Part shown: positions 1-11,255 of the stretch, one piece after another
Layout: every line of letters begins with the position of its first letter
Numbering within the stretch: position 1 is the stretch's first letter
Assembly (NCBI GenBank): GCA_027625915.1
Contig: JANTQA010000070.1
Span: forward strand, 3,601,001-3,665,000
Reading direction: 5' to 3'
DNA from: Anaeramoeba flamelloides
Lineage: Eukaryota > Metamonada > Anaeramoebidae
Length of the DNA: 64,000 nt
Position numbers and translations under genes: made by a program
The notes under the pieces: model-generated
Database searches by the model: none
The model's input: the letters and a program-made list of their open reading frames with translations, nothing else
What the model was told of the DNA's origin: nothing

Positions 1-960
1 GAAAATGAAAACTTTTCAAGGGTGTGTTTATTTTTAAAAAGGAAGTCTGTCTTGACAATAATACTTTCAATCTCGAAGTAATAATTGAAATTTTTTTTCA
101 AAGTTTAAAAATATATTTTTTCTTATTATTGATTGAAAAATTGAAAGATCTTGATATAACCGATGAGTGTTGACAGTTTTTAGGGGCACTAATTTTCTCT
201 CATTATGTAAATGGTTGAAAAATAATTGATTTTTAAATAATTTGGTCAATTGGAGAGTTCTTGTCTAATTTTAATCAGATAAAATCTCGGCTAATTAACT
301 TTTGATTCAATCTGAAATATATCTTCACTAAGGATTCTTATCTCAAAAAATAAAGGGCAAAAAAGTACCAAAGAACCAAATAAAGTCATCCAATAACAAG
401 ATACGGTTTGAAGACTATTGACTTGAGGGGAAAAAGGAAAATGAAAGATTTGGATTTCTTTTCTATTTCAATTTTCAAAAAACTTTGAAAAAAAGATATC
501 ACATTTTTAATCATGCCAAGATACCAAATAGTTTTTCCGCCCCTTTTTATCCTTTTTGTGTTTGTATTGGATCAAACTGAAAGATTTGGTTATTGTGAAT
601 TTTCCTGTTGATTTGTTTAAATTTGGTTGATTTAGTCTCTTTTCTCATGAGGGTATTGGTCTTGAAGGTTGTAGATATTCACTTTGATAATATGATCGGT
701 TTGATTTCAAGACATTTGTTTTGGAAACAGCAAGGTTTCACTGAACCATATTTTTGATTAAACACAAAATAAAAACCAAAAACAACACTTTTAGAAAAAA
801 CAACCTTTAAAAAAAAAACCATCAGTTATTAACAAAAACAACACAAAAAATTTTGAAAAACACAAAGAAAGACATCGACACGGATTATTGAAACAACTGT
901 AAAATAACGATATTAAAATATTTAAAATAGCTTGAGGAATTTTTTGTGTTTATAGACTAG
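1..960. repeat. Dispersed repeat R-A, copy 1 (cut by window start)
   Basis: This stretch is colinear, with many substitutions and small indels, with about 48,030-48,960. Shared landmarks are a GATCAAACTGAAAGATTTGG block near 573 and 48,604, and a CAACACAAAAAATTTT block near 838 and 48,873. I see no convincing coding sequence in it. It lies just upstream of the RCC1-BTB gene, while copy 2 lies inside the last intron of the VHS-GAT gene, so it is a mobile or duplicated segment and not a shared promoter. The left limit is unknown because the window starts inside it. Confidence 0.7.
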
Positions 961-1269
961 AATAGGAAACGAAGAAACAAAACCAAATTGTAATTTGACA
1001 GTATCAAAGAAAGGGTAACAATTGTTGAAAATATGAAGAATTGTGAAAATTTGTCATTTTTTGGTAAAAGAAGTTCACAATGTATCAAGTTAACTGAGAT
1101 TATAGAACTCTTTCAAGAACTTTATCATAAACAAAATCTCCTGTTTATCTCCTGAAAACTTGGTTCCTAAAAATAAAGAGGTTCAAAGAATTTTTTTCAA
1201 GAAATACATTCATTTTTTCTACTTATTGATTATTCAGCTCATAGTTTTTCAACAAAAAAAATCTTGTCC
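961..1269 (+). other. Leader region of the RCC1-BTB gene
   Basis: About 310 bases of AT-rich sequence between repeat R-A and the first ATG. The last 60 bases are T-rich and then A-rich, ending in an A-run just before the start. No TATA-like or initiator motif stands out against the AT-rich background. Confidence 0.3.
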
Positions 1270-4200
1270 ATGTTAAACAAATACTATCTTTCAGGGAAAT
1301 CTAGTGGCTACATATTTCTTCTTGGTTCAAACAAAAACAATCTTTCAAAATTTTCACTTGTGAGTGAAATTGACAATCGTTTGGAGGTGAAAAAAATTGT
1401 TCTTTGTGTCGAAAAAACAGAACGCCTTCTCGTTTGGAAGGGAACCAACAAACTGGAACTTTACCAATATTCAAAAGGCATCTTAAAGTACACAATTGAA
1501 AATGAACAAATAAAAGATATACAAGCAGGAGAACTATACTTTTTGATTTTAACCAAATCTGGAAAGCTTTATTCTTTAGCAGACGGATCAACAGAAAGCG
1601 AGACAATTGAAATTCCTTTTTCCGATCCAGAGTTAAGTAATTTTGATTCCTTAAGGGAAGTTACTTTTTTTTCATCTAAAAAATTAAAAGTTACTACATT
1701 TCGAATGTCAAATTATACAAATTATTACATTTGTAATGATGGGTCGCTTTATGCTAGTGGGTGGGGTGAAGAAGGTAAGCAAATGATCGATCTTTTTTTC
1801 CATTTTTTTTTCTTATTTTTTAATTTTTGAATTTTTGAGGCTCTTGGGCTTCCTTTTCAAACACACCAAGAATCTTCGAATTGGTGTTAGTTCTGAATTA
1901 ATTCTCAAACAAAAACTCAAGTTCTCCATTTTTTTGTAATTCCCAATTTTCAAATGAAAACAACCCACCTGATTACCATTCAAGTGGATACAGAATTTTC
2001 AATTTCTTGTCTTTTCTTCCTTTTTCAGAGAAGTGAATTTAAGGGCCATTTGAATTTTAAGTCCCGAGAGAACTAAAATCCAATTCTTTAATCAGAAAAA
2101 ATGGTTTGAAAGAATTCCTATTACAGAAAGACAAACAAATACAAGCATTTTTTGTGATTCTGACCAAAATCCAAAAAAAAAAAATAAACAAAACCATTGT
2201 GAAAAAAATTTGTGGAATTGAAAAAATTTTAGGGTATTTTCGATTTTCGGGTATTTTCGGGAATATTTGATAGATTCAAAAAAATTGGCTAAGTCAAAAA
2301 TTTGTTTTCGTTTTTTAAATAATAAATAGTAGCAAAATGATTTTTGATCAAAGTATTATTTTATGAACAAATATTACATTTAAGAAAAACCAAAGTCACT
2401 ACCAATTATAATTTTCAAAAATAATATTAAATTGTTGCATTTTGACCTTTTAGAATTGCTTTGGAAGGCTAAAAATACAAAAATTGAATTTTAATTGTAA
2501 ACTTTACTAAAAATAAGATAACTATTTATTAGGAAATATTAAAATCTATTAATTCAATAAGATATTTATCATTGTTCATTAACTTAAATTTATCCAGGTT
2601 AGTTCTTAAATATCCTTTTAAACCAAATTGAATCATAAAATCTTCCAAAAAAGATATTTTTTCAAAAGAGATTGATTTTCACGAATGTTTTACAATCAAA
2701 ACTTCAAAATAACCAAATATCAAGATTTCAGAAACCATTTTTATTCTAAAAATCCCCATAGACAAACTTTAATTTAAAACAATTATTCATTTTTGGTCTT
2801 CCCAAATAATGAATAACTTGATCTTGGAAGGTAATCTAATAAAAAAAAAAAATTAACATTTTTATTCAAGTTTACAATTAAAAGTCATTTTGTGCTCTTT
2901 TAGACTTCCAAAGCAATTCTAAAAGGTCAAAATGCAACGAAATAATATTGTTTTTGAAAATTATAATTGGTAGTGACTTTGGTTTTTCTTAAATGTAATA
3001 TTTGTTCATAAAATAATACTTTGATCAAAAATCATTTTGCTACTATTTATTATTTAAAAAACGAAAAAAAATTTTTGACAGAACCGATTTTTTTTAATGA
3101 CCCAAATTTTTTTCACAATGGAAATCTAGAGTTTGATTTTTCTTCAACACAACCAATTAACTGTGTTTTCTTTTTGCCTTTCAGTATTGGACTACAACCC
3201 TTCGAGAGCATAAAATAGGAATATTCCTTCACAATTCCATACAAAATGGAAAATGTCAAAAGGTGTCAAATCCATAGAAGTTATATCGGAATTTTCTGGT
3301 CAATTCATATTATTTTTTTTGACGAGCAGTATATTTGTTAACTTAAAAGAATGTTTTTGGTTGAGGGATCTTGCTAAAATTTAAAATTTAGTGTTTTTTT
3401 TTTTTCAAAGAAAATTTTTGCGGTGGATAAATCCATTTTAGGAACAAATTTAGCATCTCTGTCGTTTTCTCACCATTTATATTACCTTCCTGAAAAAAAA
3501 TTAGAATTTCAATTCCTTTCCTTTTTGGGTTGCGTATAATTTGATTCTTTGTTGTCATATTTCCATTTTGGAATTAATTTTGTGATGGGGGTGTTTCAAA
3601 GTAAAAGTGTATGGATTTGGTCTGTGGAAATTGTTCTTTTTTCAAGCTAAAACTTCCATTTGCAATCCCACATATGGAACACGCCATAGTGGAAACGGAA
3701 TTTGTTGTGTTTGTGTATTGTATATTTTTAAATTGAAGTAATGCTGAAGGCTAAAGATACACTTTAACTCGGACGAAAAACCACTTTTTACTTGCTTTGA
3801 TTTCGATTTTTACTGTTCAGTTCCTTTTGAGGTATATAGTTGTTTCTTTTTTTCATTTTGTTCTTGGTAGTGTGTGCTTATTCCAAGCATACTGATTCCC
3901 ACAATCAGCAGTAACAAGATTCAAAAAAATAAGAGATAAGATAGTTTTCATTTGGGTGGTGATTTTGGTTACTTGATACCTATTCCTTTATGAAGACACT
4001 TTTGAAATATTTTGTTACTTTTTTTGTAATTTCATTCTAAACACAAAACTTTCCAATTTCTTTCCTGATAGATATTTTTAAATTGCAAGCACTATGTTGG
4101 TTTGTAATACTGAAAAGTTTTGGATGTTACCTGAGCGGATCTTTATAATATTGGAAAAGATTTTGAAGCTGTTGTTTTCATTACCCTTTTAACCGAATAA

Positions 4201-7200
4201 TATCAAAATTTGAATTATTATTGAACTTTTTTGAGGCTGAGGTTTGATAAAATGGTATTAGTTTTTAAAAAATATATTTGGTAAATGAAAATTAAAAAAT
4301 ATTTCAAGTGAAAAAAATTAATAAATTTTTAATTCGAAACAATTTAACCTCTCAAAACAGATTCTTGAAGGAAAAATTACACTCCATTTTTTGATCCTTT
4401 CACATCCAAAAAATAAATATATCTCCTTTCCAATCCAAAATTTCGTTGTGTGTGTGTGTGTACCCAAATTATTTTCAACCAATTTATAGTTTACTTAAAG
4501 TTTATCAATATACTCTGAAAACAATACAAATAAGAATCTAGGTTCATTATCAAAAAAAAAATTGATTTTAAATTTTCCTTGTTTTGTTCGGAGAATTAGA
4601 AAAGTTTTTTGATCAATAAATGTTTTAAAATTCTCAAAAAATCCCAAAATTACAATAAGCTATTTCCAAGAAATTGCACAAATTTATTTTAAAATATCTT
4701 TATTAAACTCAATTTTCATAAAAATATTTAAATAACAAAATCATTAACAACTATTTATTGATTCTTGATAACAATTCAATTTGTTTTTTAGTATGATATT
4801 ACATAATTTATAGTTATGAAAATTTTTGATTACACTTTTAATACAATTTGTTTTTTTTTGGGAGATATCACATATATAAAAGATATAAAATTTTATGATC
4901 TCAATTTTATCTGATATTTTTTTTAGGTGTGAAAATTACTATTTATTATTTTCTTTTTGCTCTAAAAAATCGTTTTCATAACTTTCATAATCTCGACAAA
5001 TTTTCCAATAGAATGAAAACATATAACTTTATTTTATTGTTTAAAAAATCGTTTGTGCCTTTGTCATACTTTCAGTTTTTTATTGAAATTGTTCGTAAAT
5101 TGTTTTCTCCAAAAAAAGTGTTTGATATTTTTTCAAAATGTTTTGATGAAAATATTTTGAAATACAAAACTTTAGTTGTTGATTCAATTAATAGTAATAT
5201 TCAACTTAATTTAATATTAATGATTTGCGAATATTCCACTGGAAAGGATAATATTATTTAAAAAAAAATTTCATAGTTTTTTAGAAATACCTTATATAGC
5301 AGGGAAAAAAATACCGAACCTGATAAAATTACCGGACAAGATTTTTAATTGTTAATATTAGGAAAATTTTTGTGTAATTTCATTTATTTTTAATCAAATC
5401 CTTATTATTAATAAACAATTTTTTTATGAGATAAGTAATATACCTACCTAAAGTTCATCAAAGTAAGGTGTCTCTAGAATACTCGAGTAATTGTTTGATA
5501 ACCATAAGTAGATCAACTTTTTTTGAAAAACAATCGAGTTTTATAGAGGTTTACTAGAGTTTGGAAAATGATAATTTTTCTTCTTGTTTTTTGATTGATT
5601 GAATGGTGTTTTGAACCAGTGCGATTTCTTTAATCATCATTCTAATAAGTGGACGAGTTATAATTTAAAAAGTTTGGTTTTTAAAAAAAGAAGATTTGAT
5701 TGTAAATAAATGAAATTACACAAAAATTTTACTAATATTCACAATTAAAAATCTTGTCCGGGATTATTTTCATGTCCGTTATTTTTTTCACTACTTTATA
5801 TTTATTTATGTATAATATTATGATATTCGTAAAGTATTTTTGAATCTGCATATTAATTACACAAAAATCAATACGTAAACTTGATATTTTATTATATTTA
5901 ATCCAATATTCAATTTATTTCTTAAGGGGCCATTGATTTGTTAAAAAGGAAATTAGAATTTTTTTTGAGATCTCTTTTTAAACAAAAAGAAAGATTAAAA
6001 ATAATATTCTATTTATTATTCTAATAAAACCCAAAAAATAATTAGGAGAAATTGGAAATGGAGAAAATACAAATCAACAGCTACCAGTATTTGTTGCTGA
6101 TGATGTAACCAAAGTATTTACTGGAAAAAATAATTATAATTTTTTTTATGTTTCAAAACAAAATAAATTGTTTGGCTGTGGTTATAATACTTACTTCTCT
6201 TTAGCAACTGAGCAACAAAATAATCGTACGATCCCCATTGAAATCACAGTTAAAAAAGATTCAAATATTGAACCATCTCAAATTGAAGTTATTGAATGTA
6301 CTAGCAAAGCCTCATTTCTTTTAACCAAGGAGGGTAAACTTTTTAGCTGTGGTTCTTTAGAACATAATGGACATGATGTCGTAAAAACAAAATACGAAGA
6401 AATACCTTTATTTAAAGAAAAAAAAATAATTAAAATTGGATGTGGAGACAATTATATTTTAGCTTTGTCTTCTGAAAACAAATTATATGGATGGGGTTTC
6501 TCTGCAGAAAATATACCAACCGATCAATTTCTTAAAAAGGGATTTTCTCACATACCTATACCACTTAACGTGCCGGAACCATTATTAAACATATCACCCA
6601 AATGGTTAACTCTTGCATGTGGATATAAAACCTTTCTTCTTTATTGTTTGATGGGGTCAAATATTAAAAATGATTTCAAAATGCTATTTGAATCAAACAA
6701 ATTTTGTGATTCGGTAATTAATACCTTTGATGATAAAATAATACCTATTCATAAATTATTAATCGAATTAAGAGCAAATTTAAAAATTAACAAAATCCAA
6801 GAAATAGTAAAAAAAAATAATTTTGGAGAAAAGGAAATAAACATATTTTTAAAATGGATTTATTTTGATGAAATAACTGAAACAAATACCCTTGAATTGT
6901 TTTTTAAAGCTTTGAATTTATCTTTCCCCCCAAACGAAAATGAAAATTCATTAGAACTGCATTTATCAAAATTATATAAGGATGAGGATTCCAAAAATTT
7001 TTTTATTCTTGTCAAAGACGACGAGGACGAGAATGAAGATGATGAAGAAGAAGACGAAGATGAAGAAAATTATGAAGAAATACCCGTTCATAAATTAATA
7101 TTAGTAGCTAGATCTGGGTTATTTAGAGAAATGTTTGACAATTTAAATGAAAAAGAAAAAAAATTAAACCAAATTAAAGATTATTCTAAGAAATCTATTG

Positions 7201-7376
7201 ATAGTTTAGAAATTTTAATTAAATTTTTATATACAGACAAACTCGAACTAACAGCAGATCATGACCCAGAATTAATCGTTGAAGAATTAGAAGATGCTGT
7301 TGAATACTACCAATTGAATGAAAATTCTAATTTAAATCATGAATTAATTCTGATTAAAAAAAAATTACACAAATAA
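1270..7376 (+). CDS. RCC1-repeat and double-BTB domain protein
   Basis: Two exons, 1270-1774 and 6046-7376, give 611 residues. Donor GTAAGC and acceptor ATTAG join in phase 1, and the join restores an RCC1 repeat (YASGWGEEGEIGNGENTNQ) that neither exon contains alone. Residues about 155-340 carry RCC1-type blade motifs (LFGCGYN, LFSCGS, LYGWGFS) with spacing looser than in true RCC1, so the propeller is probably divergent. Residues about 380-465 look like a weak BTB fold (FCDSVINTF...IPIHKLLIE). Residues about 485-611 are a second BTB with a run of acidic residues (about 495-515) just before the IPVHKLILVARS motif. BTB proteins usually dimerise or recruit cullin-3; whether this one does is inference. 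The start is the first in-frame ATG. The TTG two codons upstream is not credible as a start. Confidence 0.88.
2186..3121. repeat. Foldback element F1 in the RCC1-BTB intron
   Basis: Left arm about 2186-2560 and right arm about 2860-3121 are inverted copies. Ends are CCATTGTGAAAAAAATTTG and its complement. Inside, the block around 2331-2470 (TTTTTGATCAAAGTATTATT, then CCAAAGTCACTACC) recurs inverted at 2895-3050 with few differences. A short TATTTTCG-rich block at 2230-2275 breaks the symmetry. A related, more decayed copy is at about 42,430-43,220. No transposase is visible, so it is a non-autonomous foldback or MITE. Confidence 0.8.
4630..5261 (+). pseudogene. Decayed once-coding repeat R-E, copy 1
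   Basis: An open stretch, 4929-5261, codes for about 110 residues with a protein-like composition, including VPLSYFQFFIEIVRKLFSP. It is preceded by TTTTAG and has no ATG start. A more broken relative lies at about 27,480-27,890, where residues resembling LIEIGVELF can still be recognised. I do not recognise the family. Its phase would allow splicing to exon 1 of the host gene as an alternative last exon, but that is a one-in-three coincidence. The dispersed second copy favours a gene or element fossil. Confidence 0.4.
5298..5798. mobile_element. MITE family M1, copy A
   Basis: About 500 bases with inverted ends of about 85 bases, carrying GGACAAGATTTTTAATTGT at the left and its complement before 5798. 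The interior contains CTAGAATACTC and TAATAAGTGGACGAG blocks shared with copies at 8435, 41,910 and 45,611. No coding capacity. It sits inside the RCC1-BTB intron. Confidence 0.85.
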
Positions 7377-10300
7377 TACAATATAAGAAATAACTTTCTT
7401 ATTATAAATATAATTGTTTTTAATATACGTGGTTGATAAATAAAATTTAAAATATGATACTTATTCTCATATTCTATTTTGAAATTTTACATCATTAAAA
7501 AAACCAAAAAAAAAAAAAAATATTTTCATTCTTATTCTTAAATGTGTTCTTAATGATAAAAATATTTCTTTCATTAAATAATTCATTCCTTTTCTTTCTT
7601 TCTGTTTTTCTTTTTTTATTAAATAATAGTTCTATTGTTTTTTTTCTTATTAAATTCAAACTGTATCGATTAAGTTTCTTAAAATAAAATCAAGCAAAAT
7701 TGTTCCATATTTTTATCTTTGAATTCTAGATACATTACGAGATTTCCAGATAAGAAGTAAAAAAAAAAAAAAATTGTATTGAAATGAAAAAATCACTTTT
7801 TAAAATGCAATTTAAACAAATTTATCAGAATCGAAATAATAGGATTAAAGAAACTTATTATTTTTTCATTTATATGACATTCTTAAAAAAAGTATTTTTA
7901 TTGAAAATGATTTTTTTTTGTAATTGACTGATAATTAAAAAATAATATTTTGGTATCTTTTCAAATTATTTTTACACAGTTGGATTACTATTCTAAAAAA
8001 ATCGTTTAAAATTTTGAATTTTCTTGAACTTAAAGTTTAATTTTCAAGTGATCAAAAACAATTAATAATGCTGAAGGTTTTTTTATTTTGTTTTGAAAAA
8101 GTAAATTTTACAAAAAAAAATGTAAATAATTTGTTGAGTGAAAAGCCCATTCGAATATTATTGATTCATTTTTTTTTTGAAAAACGGGTTTAACTCGTTT
8201 TTGATAAATAATTTATGTTTTCAATTACCATCATTTTCTTTTAGATAAGTCAAAAGAAAATAATAAAGGTTGAAAATGAAAAAAAAAAAAATTAAAAACA
8301 GTAAGAATATAATAAATTTAAAGTTTAAGAAGTTGAGAATATGTAAAATTAATTTTTATTTAAATGGTATAACAATCAAGTGTAGTTTTATTGACTCCAA
8401 CTCTAAAAGAAAAAATAGAAAAAAAAAAAAATGGTAGAGCAGTGAAAAAAATGCTTGACATGAAAAAAATAATGGACAAGATTTTTAATTGTTAATATTA
8501 GTAAAATTATTGTGTAATTTCATTTATTTACAATCAAATTCCTTTATTTAAGAATCAAAATTTTTCAATTATAACTCACCCACTTATTAGAATGATGATT
8601 GATGAAATCACACTTGTTCAAAACACCATTCAATCAATCAAAAAACAAGAAGAAAAATTATCATTTTCCAAACTCTAGTAAACCTCAATAAAACTGGATT
8701 GTTTTTTGAAAAAAGTTGATCAACATTAGGCTATCAAACAATTACTTGAGTATTCTAGAGACACCTTACTTTGATGGACTTTAGGTAGGTTTATTACTAA
8801 TCTCATAAAAAAATTGGTTATTTATAATAAGGATTTGATTGAAATTAGACAAAAATTTTACTAATACTCACAATAAAAAATCTTTTCCAGGATTTTTTTC
8901 ATGTACTATATTTTTTTCCCTACTCACATAAAATTGTTAAAATTACTTTGCTGATTTTTTTAATATCTTAATCTCAATATATATTTACATAAGAATAAGT
9001 CAAAATATTGCATTTTTTTTCGAGGTTTTTATAATTATGATTTTAATTACAATTAAATTTCTAAATATTTTATTTTACAATGGGTTGTTTTAAAAAAATG
9101 TTTCCACTGACTTTAATGAAACAGAATCCCAATGAAACTATTACATATTACTTCTTTATTATTGATGATGTTTTTATCGGGGGTGTTCTCCTCCTTAGAA
9201 ATCTTCGAAACCGCAAAAATAGTGACTAGTTTTTAATTTGGCCATATCAATGATAATATTATTGTTTTTATGAATGTTAACATATTTTGAAAAATGTAAC
9301 TTGACAAGAAGGAAAAGAAAATTTTAACAATCGAAATTTGAATTTTAATAAAAAATACTTACAATAGTCAAAATAATTAGAAATTAAGTTTCCTATTATA
9401 TTTACATTAAGAAGTATCTTGGTGTTATATATTGTTTTTTTTAAAAATAATTGAGTAAAATCAAAGATTTTATACAATTCTTTTAAATTATAAAAAAAAA
9501 ACATAACGACAGGGAAATACAAATTATTAATCACAAATGATCAATATTTTATTTATTATTGATAATCTTTCTATCTTGTTTTTCCTCTCCTGGGAATTCT
9601 GGGATACATAACTGGTTATATTTACATCATCCGCTAAATGGTATTACCTATTGTAAGGAAATACCGATTGGGTTCAGTTCAGTTGGTTACTAATCACCCT
9701 AGTTGGTATCAGATTGAAACAGTCATTTCGTTTATTGTAATTTTCCTAAGATCAAGCTTTGACAGTGTTTACCAATTCTTATAATGTTTTTTATACGTAT
9801 CCTTAAAAAAAAAAAACAAAAAAAAAAACCAAAAATATGAAGTTAGGAAACCTAATTCACTTAAAAATAAATTTGGAAATAAGAAAAAGCAAAAAAAAAA
9901 ACAAACAATTATTGATTAAACAATTTGTTTGATTTTATTTTAGGTGAATTTAATATCATTTTTTTTTTTTCGAAGGGGAATAATAAATAGAAATATTTTT
10001 AAATTTAAAAAAGGTGTTTTAAAATTTTCATTCGAGTAAAATTCAAATTTTACAAGTAAATACTCCATGGGAATAATCAGACTATCTGAAAACTGCTGAA
10101 TAAATTTTAAGAAAATAATTGAAACCCTCATAACAGAAACAACTTTAAAAAATATTTCTGAAAAATGTAAAGTCGAAAAAAAATGAATAATCTTATATCC
10201 AACTAACTTAAATCCCTAAAGTAATTGAGAAATTTTACACGAGAAATTTCAAGGAAAGGGTGCAAAATTTTTTTTAATAACTTATATTTTTTTAGAAAAT

Positions 10301-10905
10301 ATACTATTGTTGAAGTATTTATTTAAAAAGTTCAACTCTAGTCTAAAGTTTACCATTTCTAATTAATTGTATTTTGATGATATCTTTTGAAAAAATGTAT
10401 TTTTCATTTTTATCTGCACCGAAAACCGTGAGATTCCGAGGTTTTCTTGAATTTTCTATCTAAAAGGAAATTTATTTCTAATTTCTTCTTATTTCTTAAT
10501 TTATTAAAAAAAAAAATTGTTGGTTTTTCTCAAATTTTCCGGATGATATGAAAATCATAATATTTTCAAAAGAAGAACTTAACTACTTTCAGTGAAATGG
10601 ATTTTATATTAGAATTTTTTCTTTATCTTAATATAAAAAAAAAAAAATCAAAATAAAAAATACAAAAATCTAAAAAGTATTGTGTAGTGTGAAGAAATTG
10701 TATTTACTTTTTTTGAAGAAATTCCAATTTATTTATAGTAAAAACACATAATAATAATAATTAAATTTTGAAAATACTAATCCTGTTGATTTTTCTTGAA
10801 GAAAAAAAAAAAAAAAAAAAGAGGAAATTAGAATGCGCTGAATTTGTCTGGCAACGGAATGAGACTGTTTTGTATCTTGATGAAATTTATTGTAATTAAG
10901 AGATC
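7377..10905. other. Intergenic region between two convergent BTB genes
   Basis: The two flanking genes point toward each other, so this region holds both 3' ends. It contains MITE M1 copy B (8435-8925), poly-A and poly-T runs, and otherwise low-complexity AT-rich sequence. Short open stretches near 9277-9534 and 9940-10131 have no recognisable motif and T-rich composition, and I do not call them genes. Confidence 0.6.
8435..8925. mobile_element. MITE family M1, copy B (inverted interior)
   Basis: Same family as 5298-5798, with the interior in the opposite orientation: the blocks for CACCCACTTATTAGAATGA and CATTCAATCAATCAAAAAAC read as the complement of copy A. Ends are AGTGAAAAAAAT and its imperfect complement TATTTTTTTCCCTACT. 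About 490 bases. Confidence 0.85.
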
Positions 10906-11216
10906 TCAATTCTCGTATTTCTTTAATAATTCTTCCAAACTAATTTTTATTTCACAATCCTCGTATCTTCCTTTTTTAACTGAAGGCATTGTATTCTCCT
11001 TGGATCCCTTTATACCAATCATTACAAAACTACCCCGGCTTGCCAATTCTGTCAAAGTTCCACCAATCAGGCGTATGACCTCTTGTGATTCCTTTCCCCA
11101 ACAGTTTGCGGCTTCATCTTTTACTGCAAGCATCACAATCTTGCCTTTGGGTAATGATTCTATTAGATTTGCAAATTTCATTGAGCCTGAAACACTGCTG
11201 TATGTATCAAAAGAGC

Positions 11217-11255
<39 letters not shown>

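Larger units (their letters stand above)
1775..6045 (+). other. 4.27-kb intron of the RCC1-BTB gene
   Basis: Bounded by GTAAGC and ATTAG and required for the RCC1 reading frame. It holds a foldback element (2186-3121), a MITE of family M1 (5298-5798), a decayed once-coding repeat R-E (about 4630-5261) and a short GT microsatellite at 4443-4461. The rest is anonymous AT-rich sequence. Confidence 0.85.

Noticed and set aside
67-249. 60-codon open stretch on the minus strand
   Set aside because: Lies in dispersed repeat R-A, its counterpart at 48 kb is not open, and the composition is AT-driven.
3021-3218. 65-codon open stretch on the plus strand in the RCC1-BTB intron
   Set aside because: Spans the right arm of a foldback element; no motif, and the inverted left arm shows that it is repeat DNA.
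9277-9534. 85-codon minus-strand open stretch
   Set aside because: Phe/Tyr/Leu-rich translation typical of T-rich non-coding DNA; no domain and no splice partner.
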